Shown: positions 1 to 8,310, counted from the stretch's first letter. The stretch is 64,000 nt of DNA from DLAJ01 sp964655525 (GCA_964655525.1 CAZZNE010000013.1:1-64000); one strand, 5' to 3'. Made by a program: numbers and translations. Notes: generated from the letters alone by a model not told the origin.

Positions 1-753
1 TTCTATGCGGTTTCAGAAAAATACGGAGATGTTATATTTAAAATTCTATTGAATAATGGATTTGATAAAGAAATCTCGGCGTTAAGGTCGTTTCAGGGAA
101 GTAAATTTGTATCACTTTATGAATACTCTTTGGTAGATAAGATCTATCTGATGGAACGGATTACTCCAGGGACTACTCTTTTCGAGGGAACAACCCGTAA
201 TAAAAGAATAGAAATCCTCTCGGATATTTTTAACGAGTTACATCCTGAACCGCCTGAAAATCATATGTTCCCTACTTATATTGACTGGTTCAAAAGTGGC
301 GAGGTTGGAACAAGAAACAGGAAAGATTGCGACAGTATTCGTTCTTACCTTGAAAAAGCAGAAAAAACCATTTTTCATATCAATGAAAACTATCCACATA
401 GATTACTTCTGCATGGTGACTTACATCATGAAAATATACTGAAAAACGGTGCGGAAGAGTATAAAGTCATCGACCCTAAAGGAGTAGTTGGTAATCCTGT
501 GTTCGATTTATCAAGATTTATTCTTGATGAATTTAGAGATGATTTAACCTCGGAGTCTAAAAGCACTGTTATAGATTTCGTACAAGCAGTCGGTGACAGC
601 GTAAAGATCCCATGTGACACATTACTTCAGTGCTTATTTATTGAAACCGTGATTTGGCTTTTCCGTGAAGAATTATCGCAAGGTGCAAGTTTGAAAGAAT
701 GTGAGGGCTTAATTGCTAATATGAAAATAGCAAACGAACTAAGTGCTACATAG
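1..753 (+). CDS. APH(6)/hydroxyurea-type antibiotic kinase, 5' end outside window
   Basis: The reading frame is open from the first base, so the gene starts upstream of the window; a TTG at 49 is unlikely to be the start because the frame continues before it with plausible protein. The visible part shows the phosphotransferase catalytic loop LLHGDLHHENIL (HGD and the downstream Asn bind Mg-ATP) and, 25 residues on, IDPKGVVGNPVFDLSRF, which is characteristic of the streptomycin 6-phosphotransferase/hydroxyurea kinase family rather than of other aminoglycoside kinases. Family members phosphorylate streptomycin or related small hydroxylated molecules in the cytoplasm. Whether this one confers resistance cannot be told. 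The base composition is more AT-rich than most genes here, which would fit acquisition by transfer. Confidence 0.8.
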   Translation, partial: FYAVSEKYGDVIFKILLNNGFDKEISALRSFQGSKFVSLYEYSLVDKIYLMERITPGTTLFEGTTRNKRIEILSDIFNELHPEPPENHMFPTYIDWFKSGEVGTRNRKDCDSIRSYLEKAEKTIFHINENYPHRLLLHGDLHHENILKNGAEEYKVIDPKGVVGNPVFDLSRFILDEFRDDLTSESKSTVIDFVQAVGDSVKIPCDTLLQCLFIETVIWLFREELSQGASLKECEGLIANMKIANELSAT

Positions 754-836
754 AATGACAAATTCCAGTTCGTTTAATTCAAAACTAAAGATTTTGAGGG
801 ATATAGATTAAAAAGCAATGGTTTCAATACTTTTTG

Positions 837-865
837 TTGACACATAGGTAACATGTTGCTATACT
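837..865 (+). promoter_or_regulatory. Promoter of the MarR operon
   Basis: A consensus -35 TTGACA (837-842) is followed after exactly 17 bases by a near-consensus -10 TATACT (860-865). It points to the marR-type gene at 989 and is overlapped by the palindromes described next, which suggests autorepression. Confidence 0.8.
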
Positions 866-889
866 AATATAGGTAACAAGTTACCTATA
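844..889 (+). promoter_or_regulatory. Two palindromic MarR-type operators
   Basis: The downstream site (868-889) is a perfect inverted repeat: arms TATAGGTAAC and GTTACCTATA around AA. The upstream site has core GTAACATGTTGC (848-859) with one mismatch between arms and shares the GTAAC half-site; it lies in the spacer between -35 and -10. The second site lies just after the -10, at the expected transcription start. Repeated half-sites placed over the promoter of a MarR-family gene are typical of autoregulation; the assignment to this regulator is inference. Confidence 0.75.
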
Positions 890-988
890 AAATCGAAAAT
901 GACAGACGAACTTTTGGCAACGATTTGCGTGTGAATCTGACCGGAAGGCGGATAAGGAGGCGCGAAGAGATGAGAAGGAGGAACGTAC

Positions 989-1480
989 ATGACACTCGAT
1001 GAACTGACAAAACGGTTTTCCGACACCACGGAGAATCAAAGAAAGGCAATTTTCAGCACGCTGTTTATCGCAGGAAACAAATTGCAGACACTTTTTGACA
1101 ACCATATTCCCGAGGTGTCGTTAAAACAGTTTATGCTGCTAACGATCGTCAGACAATCGAAAGAACCGCTGACCTTGACGCAGTTGGGAAGCATGCTTGG
1201 CTGTTCCAGACAGAACATTAAAAAACTGGCGGAAGTATTATCGAAAAAGGGATTTATCACGATCACGCAGAGTCCCGATGACATCAGGGCTATGCGCATT
1301 TGTCCCACACAGAAGGCGGAGGATTTTTTTCAAAACGATTTCGCGATCTATCAGGAACAATTACAGGTTCTTTTTTCCGTTTATACGGACAAGGAGATCG
1401 AAACGTTGTTTACGCTGATGACGAGGCTGTATGCGGGAATTGAGAACTTAGAAAAGAGGACGGCGGATGAAGAAACATAA
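989..1480 (+). CDS. MarR-family transcriptional regulator
   Basis: A 163-residue cytoplasmic protein of usual MarR size. The middle contains a winged helix-turn-helix: LTLTQLGSMLGCSRQNIKKL (recognition helix), followed by the wing with DDIRAMRICPT, where the conserved D-x-R of the wing can be seen. N- and C-terminal helices would form the dimer interface. The start is an ATG preceded by AGAAGGAGGAAC. It is the first gene of an operon with an FMN-binding protein (overlap 14 bases) and a flavodoxin. It probably represses its own promoter through the palindromes at 844-889. The ligand is unknown; the redox neighbours suggest that it responds to an oxidant, quinone or similar compound, but nothing in the sequence proves this. 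Confidence 0.88.
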   Translation: MTLDELTKRFSDTTENQRKAIFSTLFIAGNKLQTLFDNHIPEVSLKQFMLLTIVRQSKEPLTLTQLGSMLGCSRQNIKKLAEVLSKKGFITITQSPDDIRAMRICPTQKAEDFFQNDFAIYQEQLQVLFSVYTDKEIETLFTLMTRLYAGIENLEKRTADEET

Positions 1481-1856
1481 AAAAGGAATACGGATCGTGT
1501 TAGGTGTCCTGTTTGTATTGATGATTCTGCTGATCATTGGGAAGGTCGTGCTTGGAAATATGGTCCGCAGAATCAGGGAACTTCCGGTTGCTATGCCCGA
1601 TTTATCTGTGGTTTCAGACGGAAATTATGTGGGAGAATATACAGCCGGACCTGTCCATGTGAAAGTGGAGGTCGTTGTCCGGCAGCATCAGATCACGGAG
1701 ATTGTGATCCGGCAGCATGATAACGGCTTGGGAAGCGCAGCGGAGTCCATCGTTGGTGATGTGATCGCCGCGCAGTCGCTTAATGTGGATGCGGTATCGG
1801 GTGCGACCGTGAGCAGCAAATGTATCCTGAAGGCGGTCGAGGATGCACTGAGATGA
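1467..1856 (+). CDS. Membrane-anchored FMN-binding domain protein
   Basis: A 129-residue protein with an N-terminal membrane segment (about residues 8-30) after a short basic tail, then a single FMN-binding domain facing outside. The C-terminal DAVSGATVSSKCIL contains the SGAT motif whose Ser/Thr carries covalently attached FMN in the NqrC/RnfG/PplA family. Such small proteins take part in electron transfer at the outer face of the membrane. The ATG overlaps the end of the MarR gene by 14 bases, implying coupled translation. The flavodoxin gene follows 17 bases later, so the operon combines a regulator with two flavin electron carriers. Attachment would need an ApbE-type flavin transferase, which is not in the window. 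Confidence 0.85.
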   Translation: MKKHKKGIRIVLGVLFVLMILLIIGKVVLGNMVRRIRELPVAMPDLSVVSDGNYVGEYTAGPVHVKVEVVVRQHQITEIVIRQHDNGLGSAAESIVGDVIAAQSLNVDAVSGATVSSKCILKAVEDALR

Positions 1857-1873
1857 TAGAAAAGGAGGATGAC

Positions 1874-2419
1874 ATGAAAAAAGGATTGATCTTATATCGG
1901 TCAAAATACGGCGCAACGAAAAAATATGTCCGGATGCTGGAGGAGGAGCTTTCCTGTGATGTCTGTGATACAAAGAGCGGCAAAGGATACCGGCCGGAAG
2001 CGTATGACTGGATCATTTTTGCGGGCGGAATCTACGCGAGCGGTATCGCCGGATTAGACATCCTGCGGAAGAATTATCCGCTTCTGAAAGGCAAAAAGCT
2101 GGCGGTTTTCTGCGTGGGAGCGTCCCCGTATGACGAGAAAGCCCTGGAGGAGATCAGAGCGCGTAATCTCAAAGGAGAATTACAGGAGATTCCTGCTTTT
2201 TACGGCAGGGGTGCGTGGGACGAGAGCAGCATGACATGGAAAGACCGTATGCTGTGCGGCATGCTGCAGAAGATGGTCGCGAAGAAAGACCCCGCTTCCT
2301 GTGAGCCGTGGATGAAAGCGCTCTTATCCGCCGTGGGGCAGAAGTGCGACTGGACCGATAAAACGTATGTCATGCCGCTGGTCGAATATATCAAAAATTG
2401 CCTTGACGAGTCTTCATGA
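1874..2419 (+). CDS. Flavodoxin-domain protein
   Basis: A 181-residue cytoplasmic protein. The start at 1874 is chosen because of the strong AAAGGAGG nine bases before it; the frame extends further upstream without a ribosome site. The N-terminus GLILYRSKYGATKKYV has the flavodoxin phosphate-binding loop (YxSKYGxTxxY), and DWIIFAGGIYASGI is the second FMN-contacting loop. It resembles the flavodoxin_5/HemG-like group, which reduce or shuttle electrons with FMN. Last gene of the MarR operon; the FMN-binding membrane protein next to it suggests a common redox task. The specific substrate is unknown. A large palindrome follows 16 bases after the stop codon. Confidence 0.85.
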   Translation: MKKGLILYRSKYGATKKYVRMLEEELSCDVCDTKSGKGYRPEAYDWIIFAGGIYASGIAGLDILRKNYPLLKGKKLAVFCVGASPYDEKALEEIRARNLKGELQEIPAFYGRGAWDESSMTWKDRMLCGMLQKMVAKKDPASCEPWMKALLSAVGQKCDWTDKTYVMPLVEYIKNCLDESS

Positions 2420-2435
2420 GGCATGGTATTATCTA

Positions 2436-2471
2436 TTCCGAGAAAGCGTGCATATGCACGTTTTCTCGGAA
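2436..2471. repeat. 36-bp near-perfect palindrome before the ATPase gene
   Basis: The 36 bases form an inverted repeat with centre CGTGCATATGCACG and outer arms TTCCGAGAAA and TTTCTCGGAA; only one symmetric pair does not match, and it would be a G-U wobble in RNA. It begins 16 bases after the flavodoxin stop and ends one base before the GGAGG of the next gene (2473-2477). It could end the upstream transcript, although no T-run follows, or form a hairpin that masks or exposes the ATPase ribosome site, or bind a dimeric protein as DNA. Confidence 0.7.
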
Positions 2472-2483
2472 TGGAGGAACTGC

Positions 2484-3734
2484 ATGGAGATCAAACGTGA
2501 TATTTATCTGGATAAGCTGATTCGGAAAGAGAAAAATGGATTGATCAAGGTCGTGACCGGTATCAGAAGATGTGGAAAATCCTATCTGCTGTTCAAGTTA
2601 TTCCATGACTATCTGCTTGAAAATGGCATACCCCAAAATCATATCATAGAAGTGGCTTTGGATGACCGGAGTAACAAGGAATTGCGCAATCCTGACAAAA
2701 TGTTGGCTTTTGTAAAAGGGCAGATCAAAGACAATGATACCTATTATATTATTCTTGATGAAGTTCAGTATTTGGATGAATTTGAGGATGTGCTGAACTC
2801 GTTTCTCCACATTCGCAATGCGGATGTCTATGTGACCGGCAGTAACTCCAAGTTCCTTTCCTCTGATGTCATTACGCAGTTTAGAGGACGCGGTGATGAG
2901 ATTCATGTGTATCCGCTCAACTTTCGAGAATTCAATTCTGCCTTTGATGGAACGCCTGATGAAGCATGGGATGATTATTTTAACTATGGAGGGCTTCCGT
3001 TGATCCTTTCCATGGCAACGGCAGAAGATAAAGCGGAGTATCTATCAAATCTGTTCCAAAAGGTGTATCTTTCCGATATTGTTGAGCGCCACAAAGTGCG
3101 TAACAAGGAAGAATTGGAGGAGCTTACGGATATTCTCGCGTCGGCGATCGGCAGCCTGACAAATCAGACAAAGCTCACGAAGACATTCAAGAGCGTGAAG
3201 AATAAAAACGTAAGTGATAAGACGATCAAAACCTATATTGATTATCTGATAGATGCATTTTTGATCAGCAAGGCGGTGCGTTTTGATATTAAAGGCAGGA
3301 AATATATCGGCTCACCTGCCAAGTACTATTTTGAGGATGTGGGACTTCGAAATGCGAGGCTGAATTTTAGACAGACGGAAGAAAACCATATCATGGAGAA
3401 TATTATTTATAATGAGCTTCGGATTCGCGGGTACAAGGTCGATGTTGGAATTGTGGAACACATTGAAACAACTACTGGAAAACGCAGTAGAAAGCAGTTA
3501 GAAGTCGATTTTGTGGCGACCCGCGGCAGTGAGAAATTCTACCTCCAATCCGCTTTTTCCGTGCCGGACAGCCAAAAGAAAGCGCAGGAACAGCGCAGTC
3601 TGCTCTGCATTCCGGATTCCTTTAAGAAAATAATCGTTGTTTCGGACAATATTAGGGCAAGGCGGGATGAAAACGGAATCATGACAATCGGGCTTCGTAA
3701 CTTTCTGCTGGACGAAAACAGCTTAAGGTTATGA
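2484..3734 (+). CDS. AAA-type ATPase with DUF4143 domain
   Basis: A 416-residue protein starting at the ATG preceded by ATGGAGGAACTGC; the open frame upstream has no better site and crosses the palindrome. Walker A is GIRRCGKS (residues 26-33) and Walker B is YYIILDEVQ (Asp-Glu at 92-93), followed by sensor-like TGSNSKFLSSD. The C-terminal half matches the DUF4143 type of nuclease-like domain, with EVDFVATRGSEKFYLQ near the end giving the D...E..x-K-like pattern of restriction-endonuclease-like folds. These AAA_14/DUF4143 proteins are very common in gut Firmicutes and Bacteroidetes, often in many copies, but their task is still unclear. The gene seems monocistronic or weakly linked to its neighbours. 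Confidence 0.85.
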   Translation: MEIKRDIYLDKLIRKEKNGLIKVVTGIRRCGKSYLLFKLFHDYLLENGIPQNHIIEVALDDRSNKELRNPDKMLAFVKGQIKDNDTYYIILDEVQYLDEFEDVLNSFLHIRNADVYVTGSNSKFLSSDVITQFRGRGDEIHVYPLNFREFNSAFDGTPDEAWDDYFNYGGLPLILSMATAEDKAEYLSNLFQKVYLSDIVERHKVRNKEELEELTDILASAIGSLTNQTKLTKTFKSVKNKNVSDKTIKTYIDYLIDAFLISKAVRFDIKGRKYIGSPAKYYFEDVGLRNARLNFRQTEENHIMENIIYNELRIRGYKVDVGIVEHIETTTGKRSRKQLEVDFVATRGSEKFYLQSAFSVPDSQKKAQEQRSLLCIPDSFKKIIVVSDNIRARRDENGIMTIGLRNFLLDENSLRL

Positions 3735-3772
3735 AGGAGGCAGGATGAAACCGGATCAGACAAGGAGGGGAC

Positions 3773-4999
3773 ATGGAAAATACGCAGGTCAGCTATTGCC
3801 GGCAGCGGACGAAAAAACGTCTGGGTCAAATTTTTCCGGCTCTTATCATTTTGTTTATCGCCGTCGCGTGCGGCGTGACGTTTGCGGTCCGTTTCAGGTC
3901 AGATAAAACAGGTTGGGAATACACGGAGCATATCGGACTGATCGTGTCTGCGATCATTGCCGCAGGCGGTCTGATCGTGGGTGTGTATGAGATCTATACC
4001 GGTATAAGGGATGCGTTTTTACCCGCGAGAAGTCGTCTGGTAAAATCGATCCGCTCCCAGCTTCCGGGTCCGGATACCGGTCTGGGTGTAAAAGAATTAT
4101 TTGCTATCGTAGATAAAGATCTATCCGAACAGGGGATATGGTTTAGCGGTGACAGAGCCGCCGTCGGACACGAATGGGTTTTAGGTGATGATGCCGTTTA
4201 TATCCCGCGTATCCGTGTCGCGTGCGGAAGGGATGAGATTGCAATCCATCGCTCTAACGGCGGGAGTCGATCTTCCAGAGTCGTTTCATTTTATTTGTTG
4301 GACGACCGGAAACAGGCGCATAGCACAGAACTCCGTAATCCCGATGAATTAAGGGCGTTTTTAGACTGTCTGAAGCTGCGCGCGCCGGACGTCCTGTTCT
4401 GTTCTTATCAGGAATACCTTTCCTATCGCGCCGGATCAGATATTGAATGGGATGAGGTGCTGCGGGGATTTCAGCATCGGAAAAACGAGCGGGAGATCCG
4501 CGCTTTAGAGGCGGAGCGTGCCGCGAACAGCAATATGCAGAATCGGACGGCATCCGGTTTGGATGATACCGCTGCCTCATGGGTCATGCCGGACCGGACA
4601 GAGCAGGAGGCGCGGCAGTCCATGCCGCCCTGTCTGATAGTGATCGCCGCCTCCGGCGTACGGCAATGTCACGAGATGTTTGAGCGTGAAGATGTGGAGA
4701 TCGCGGCAGAGGGACTGATTGACGGAAGTTATCGCAATGTGGAAATCCATACAAAAGCCTACTGCTGGATGGTGATCGAAGCCAAAAACATGGAAGAAGG
4801 TCGTTTCAATATCGGTGTGACGAGACCCGATGCGGACAGGCTGCGCTTTTTCTCGGCGGAGTGCTCAAGCAGACAGGCGGCAATGTGGTTATTGGATTTT
4901 TATGATGAACGGCTGGATACGGGAAGTCTTCAGTGGAGAGACGATACGAAGCAGATGGAGAAAAAGGTTCGTAAAGAGATGAAAAAGAGGGGGAATTAG
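3773..4999 (+). CDS. Uncharacterised two-helix membrane protein
   Basis: A 408-residue protein I do not recognise. Two hydrophobic helices lie near the N-terminus (about residues 19-40 and 52-76), so a short loop would be outside and a cytoplasmic body of about 330 residues follows. The body has a region rich in charged residues with predicted helices (around residues 225-255, RKNEREIRALEAERAA) and no obvious catalytic motif. The start follows GGAGG(GG) with ordinary spacing. It ends two bases before the start of the Sel1-repeat gene, so the two are very likely translated together and may act together, for example as a membrane anchor or sensor with a repeat scaffold; that is inference from position only. 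Confidence 0.6.
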   Translation: MENTQVSYCRQRTKKRLGQIFPALIILFIAVACGVTFAVRFRSDKTGWEYTEHIGLIVSAIIAAGGLIVGVYEIYTGIRDAFLPARSRLVKSIRSQLPGPDTGLGVKELFAIVDKDLSEQGIWFSGDRAAVGHEWVLGDDAVYIPRIRVACGRDEIAIHRSNGGSRSSRVVSFYLLDDRKQAHSTELRNPDELRAFLDCLKLRAPDVLFCSYQEYLSYRAGSDIEWDEVLRGFQHRKNEREIRALEAERAANSNMQNRTASGLDDTAASWVMPDRTEQEARQSMPPCLIVIAASGVRQCHEMFEREDVEIAAEGLIDGSYRNVEIHTKAYCWMVIEAKNMEEGRFNIGVTRPDADRLRFFSAECSSRQAAMWLLDFYDERLDTGSLQWRDDTKQMEKKVRKEMKKRGN

Positions 5000-5001
5000 G
5001 T

Positions 5002-6249
5002 ATGGGAAGATGCTTCAGTGATGCGGTGGAACAGGCGCTGCGGTATATTTATTATGACATGCGTACCGGTCAGGGACAGGAAGGGATGAAGCTGCTGCAA
5101 AAAGCATCCGCAGAGGGAGACGGCGATGCAAGCTGCATTTTGGCAAGGTGCTATTGCGGCCGTCAGTATGTATGGAGAGGTCATGAGTTTCCGGAAGATG
5201 ACAACATGGCAAAAAAACTCATGCATTTATCCATAGAGCAGGGCAGCGCGCTTGGTGTGATGGTCGCTCTGCGAAGCGGACTGCTGACGCCGGCCGTACA
5301 GCGGAAAATGCCGTTTGCAAGCATAAAAGAAGCATTCGATCAGGTTCTCAGAAAAGCGGAGGACGGGGATGCTTTCTGCCAGTATACCATTGGCAATTCT
5401 TATTTTTGGGAAGATTTTTACCGTATTCAGGATAAAGGAAAGTCTTCTTTTGCCACGAACGAGGAATACAGGGCGTACCAGATCGAAAATATTTCCAAAT
5501 GTGAGGACTGGTTTTGGAGAGCATTCCGCGGCGGTGTCCATTATGCCGGAAACAATCTGATGCGCTATTATACGAAGGGAGAGCGGGATCTGATCGCGCC
5601 CTGCCCGGAAAAAGCGGCGGATATTTGGCGCATCGGCGCAGAATACGGCTATCCGAACTATCAGTATAACTATGCTTTGGAATTGAAGGAGAAAAAAAGT
5701 CCGGATACATTCGGTTGGTACAAATTGGCTGCGGAAGGCGGGGAGGGCGATGCTTGGTATTTCGTGGGGATTGCCTATCAACATGGGAACGGCGTTCCTA
5801 AGGATCCTGTTTATGCCGCAAAGTGTTTTGAAAAGGGATTATCCATGTCCTGTGCGGACGGAACGAGGGGATTTAACGCAAACGCGCTGGGAGCCTTGTA
5901 CTGCGAAAGTGATATGGTACCGAAGAATTATGATAGGGCGTTTCAGCTTTTAAGCTATGCTTATGCGCAGGGCAGCACATGGGGCGTCAGGTATCTGGGC
6001 AAGTGCTATTTTAGAGGCTGGGGAACACCGCAGGATTTCATCAAGGCAAGAGAACTGTTAGAGAAAGCGACAGGGGACAACCGGGAGGTATTTTTCATGC
6101 TGGGCTATATTTATGGGCGCGGTCTCGGCGTGCCGGCGGATATCCCCAAGGCTGTGTTCTTACTTCAAAAAGCCGGGGATGATCCGGAGGCTAAGGAAGA
6201 ATTGCTCCGATATAAGAAGACGCTGTTCGGGAAGTGGGTATTGCGCTGA
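5002..6249 (+). CDS. Sel1-like (TPR-type) repeat protein
   Basis: A 415-residue protein with no signal peptide, made of Sel1-like helical repeats. Clear units include GDAFCQYTIGNSYFWE, GDAWYFVGIAYQHGNGVPKD, NANALGALYCESDMVPKNYD, TWGVRYLGKCYFRGWGTPQD and FMLGYIYGRGLGVPADIP. Each has the A-x2-LG-x2-Y-x2-G-x-GVP-x-D spacing of the family. Sel1 proteins act as scaffolds in protein-protein contacts. Translation is probably coupled to the upstream membrane protein (two-base gap). Its 3' end overlaps the 3' end of the opposite-strand gene at 6165-6782 by 85 bases. Confidence 0.85.
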   Translation: MGRCFSDAVEQALRYIYYDMRTGQGQEGMKLLQKASAEGDGDASCILARCYCGRQYVWRGHEFPEDDNMAKKLMHLSIEQGSALGVMVALRSGLLTPAVQRKMPFASIKEAFDQVLRKAEDGDAFCQYTIGNSYFWEDFYRIQDKGKSSFATNEEYRAYQIENISKCEDWFWRAFRGGVHYAGNNLMRYYTKGERDLIAPCPEKAADIWRIGAEYGYPNYQYNYALELKEKKSPDTFGWYKLAAEGGEGDAWYFVGIAYQHGNGVPKDPVYAAKCFEKGLSMSCADGTRGFNANALGALYCESDMVPKNYDRAFQLLSYAYAQGSTWGVRYLGKCYFRGWGTPQDFIKARELLEKATGDNREVFFMLGYIYGRGLGVPADIPKAVFLLQKAGDDPEAKEELLRYKKTLFGKWVLR

Positions 6250-6782
6250 TCGGACAGTCTGATTGCCGTGCTTTGTGAAACAGCAGGGTCTTCAAAGATG
6301 CGCGCCGCAGGAGCATGATAGGTAAACCACACAAAGCAGATCAAAAGGACACATACGAAGAAACACAATAGAATCGTATAAGGCTCTAACCTGCGGGATA
6401 AGGTAAGCTTGTAGGTAAGCCAAAACGCAATGAGGATGCTCAAAATAAATATACCAATATCTAAGATAAAGCTGTCTTTACCAATAAAAGAGACATAGGT
6501 ATAAAAAAATATGGGAATCAATAAAGTACCTGTTACAATCCCGAAGCATAAGGAAGATGTGATACATGGGTACCTTTTCCTGAATTTGGAAATAAGAAAG
6601 ACCGCGTATAGTAACATCGGGAAAAATAACAATTTCATGTGTTCCCATATGGACTCATTGATGGGCGTAAAAAGCCCGACAATATCGTTGGTTCCGGACC
6701 AATCATAGAGAAAGTGGGCAAGTGACCCAAGGGCCAGGACAAAAATGATTCCGATGATGGTATAGCGTTTCAGATGTCTCAT
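6165..6782 (-). CDS. DUF6512-like membrane protein
   Basis: About 205 residues starting at MRHLKRYTIIG; this start has GAGGT nine bases before it, whereas the longer frame has none. Five or six hydrophobic segments fill the first 160 residues. The stretch LGSLAHFLYDWSGTND followed by LFTPINESIWEHMKLLFFP is typical of the small DUF6512 family of Clostridia membrane proteins, whose role is not known. The last 50 residues are not hydrophobic and are unlike the rest; they overlap the end of the convergent Sel1 gene, so the C-terminus may have been lengthened by loss of an earlier stop codon. Confidence 0.7.
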   Translation of the reverse strand: MRHLKRYTIIGIIFVLALGSLAHFLYDWSGTNDIVGLFTPINESIWEHMKLLFFPMLLYAVFLISKFRKRYPCITSSLCFGIVTGTLLIPIFFYTYVSFIGKDSFILDIGIFILSILIAFWLTYKLTLSRRLEPYTILLCFFVCVLLICFVWFTYHAPAARIFEDPAVSQSTAIRLSDQRNTHFPNSVFLYRSNSSLASGSSPAF

Positions 6783-6920
6783 AGAAATTACCTCAGGAAT
6801 AGTATGCGTGTCTGAGAAATTATTATGTGGCGAATACGCCACACCGAGGAAACACGCAGTGTTTTCGAGGTTGGTTCTGAACAGTTACATGTGTTTTAAC
6901 ATAACAGGATAATTAAGACG

Positions 6921-6970
6921 CAAAAAAAAATAACAGCCAAGGAACAGATCGTGTTCCCTGGCTGCTCTTT
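6921..6970. terminator. Bidirectional terminator after argG
   Basis: A hairpin with arms CAGCCAAGGAACA and TGTTCCCTGGCTG (6934-6964, one mismatch pair) is flanked by an A-run on the left and a T-run on the right. It therefore can end argG transcription on the minus strand, seven bases after its stop codon, and anything arriving on the plus strand. Confidence 0.85.
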
Positions 6971-6976
6971 TTTGGA

Positions 6977-8215
6977 TTAATTTTTCTTCCCGGTCAGCGG
7001 ATCAACGCCGCTCTCCTGAAGCTTCATTGCGCGTACCTTGCTTGCAAGGCCGAACAGATTGATGAAGCCCTCCGCGTCATGGTGATCATAAAGGTCGCCC
7101 GTCGTGAAGGAAGCGATACTCTCGTTGTAGAGAGAGTACGGAGAAGTCGTTCCCGCCTTGATGATGTTGCCCTTATAGAGCTTAAACTTCACTTCGCCCG
7201 TCACATTCCGCTGTGTGGACTCGATAAATGCCTGAAGCGCTTCGCGAAGCGGTGTGAACCATTTGCCCTCATAAACGACCTGTGCAAACTTATTGCCGAG
7301 GTCGGCCTTTAACGCGTAAGTGTCGCGGTCGAGGATCAGCTCCTCAAGCTGCTGATGCGCTTCATAGAGGATGGTTCCGCCCGGCGTCTCATAAACGCCG
7401 CGTGACTTCATGCCGACAACGCGGTTTTCCACAATATCAATGATGCCGATGCCGTGCTTCCCGCCGAGCGTGTTCAACTCGCGGATAATGTCGGACACTT
7501 TCATCTGTTTTCCGTTCACGCTCGTCGGCACGCCATGCTCAAATGTGAGCGTGACATATTCGCCCTCATCCGGTGCTTTTTCCGGCGTGGTGCCGAGTAC
7601 GAGAAGATGTTCATAATTCGGCTCGTTTGCAGGGTCCTCTAACTCTAAGCCCTCATGGCTGATATGCCATAAGTTGCGGTCGCGGCTGTAGGAGCTGTCA
7701 GCAGAAAACGGAAGATGGATGCCGTGCGCCTCGCAGTATGCGATTTCTTCCTCGCGGGAGTTCATGGTCCATTTTTCATTTCTCCATGCGGCAATAATCT
7801 TTAAGTCAGGAGCAAGCGCCTTGATGCCGAGCTCAAAACGGATCTGATCGTTGCCCTTTCCGGTTGCGCCGTGGCAGATTGCCGTCGCATTCTCCTTGCG
7901 TGCGATCTCCACAAGACGCTTTGCGATCGCCGGACGCGCCATTGACGTGCCGAGCAGATACTTGTTCTCATAGACGGAATGCGCCTGCACACACGGAACG
8001 ATGTATTCGTCGCAGAAAATATCCGTGATGTCCTCGATATAAAGTTTGGAAGCGCCGCAAGCTTTCGCACGCTCCTCAAGACCATCTAACTCGTTTCCCT
8101 GTCCGCAGTCCGCGCATACGCAGATGACCTCGTAATCAAAATTCTCTTTCAGCCACGGGATGATCGCCGTGGTGTCAAGTCCGCCCGAATAGGCAAGGAT
8201 GACTTTTTCTTTCAT
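6977..8215 (-). CDS. argG: Argininosuccinate synthase
   Basis: A 412-residue cytoplasmic enzyme that joins citrulline and aspartate with ATP to give argininosuccinate, the step before the last of arginine synthesis. The N-terminus VILAYSGGLDTTAIIPWL is the ATP pyrophosphatase loop SGGLD(T/S)(T/S) of the family; GATGKGNDQIRFE and SADSSYSRDRNLWHISHEG are the citrulline/aspartate-binding blocks. Length is as usual. The start at 8215 is preceded by GGAGG eight bases before; the frame continues eight codons upstream without a ribosome site. It is transcribed divergently from argC, and the shared 270-base gap has arginine-box-like sites. argH is not adjacent. Confidence 0.97.
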   Translation of the reverse strand: MKEKVILAYSGGLDTTAIIPWLKENFDYEVICVCADCGQGNELDGLEERAKACGASKLYIEDITDIFCDEYIVPCVQAHSVYENKYLLGTSMARPAIAKRLVEIARKENATAICHGATGKGNDQIRFELGIKALAPDLKIIAAWRNEKWTMNSREEEIAYCEAHGIHLPFSADSSYSRDRNLWHISHEGLELEDPANEPNYEHLLVLGTTPEKAPDEGEYVTLTFEHGVPTSVNGKQMKVSDIIRELNTLGGKHGIGIIDIVENRVVGMKSRGVYETPGGTILYEAHQQLEELILDRDTYALKADLGNKFAQVVYEGKWFTPLREALQAFIESTQRNVTGEVKFKLYKGNIIKAGTTSPYSLYNESIASFTTGDLYDHHDAEGFINLFGLASKVRAMKLQESGVDPLTGKKN

Positions 8216-8273
8216 GATATATTCCTCCGTTTCATTCAATTGTTCTTCTTACAGGAACGTCAACTCTTTTGGT

Positions 8274-8302
8274 ATCATACAACATCCGTTCCGCAATTGC
8301 AA
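8274..8302 (-). promoter_or_regulatory. Likely argG promoter
   Basis: Read on the minus strand, TTGCAA (8302-8297), a 17-base spacer and TATGAT (8279-8274) give a good vegetative promoter about 60 bases before the argG start. Confidence 0.6.
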
Positions 8303-8310
8303 TAGGGAAT

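Noticed and set aside
2367..2483. A longer start for the DUF4143 ATPase
   Set aside because: It would include the palindrome and the end of the flavodoxin gene; ATG 2484 has its own GGAGG and matches the family N-terminus.
1..6249. Prophage or integrative element around the accessory genes
   Set aside because: No integrase, transposase, relaxase or attachment repeat is seen.
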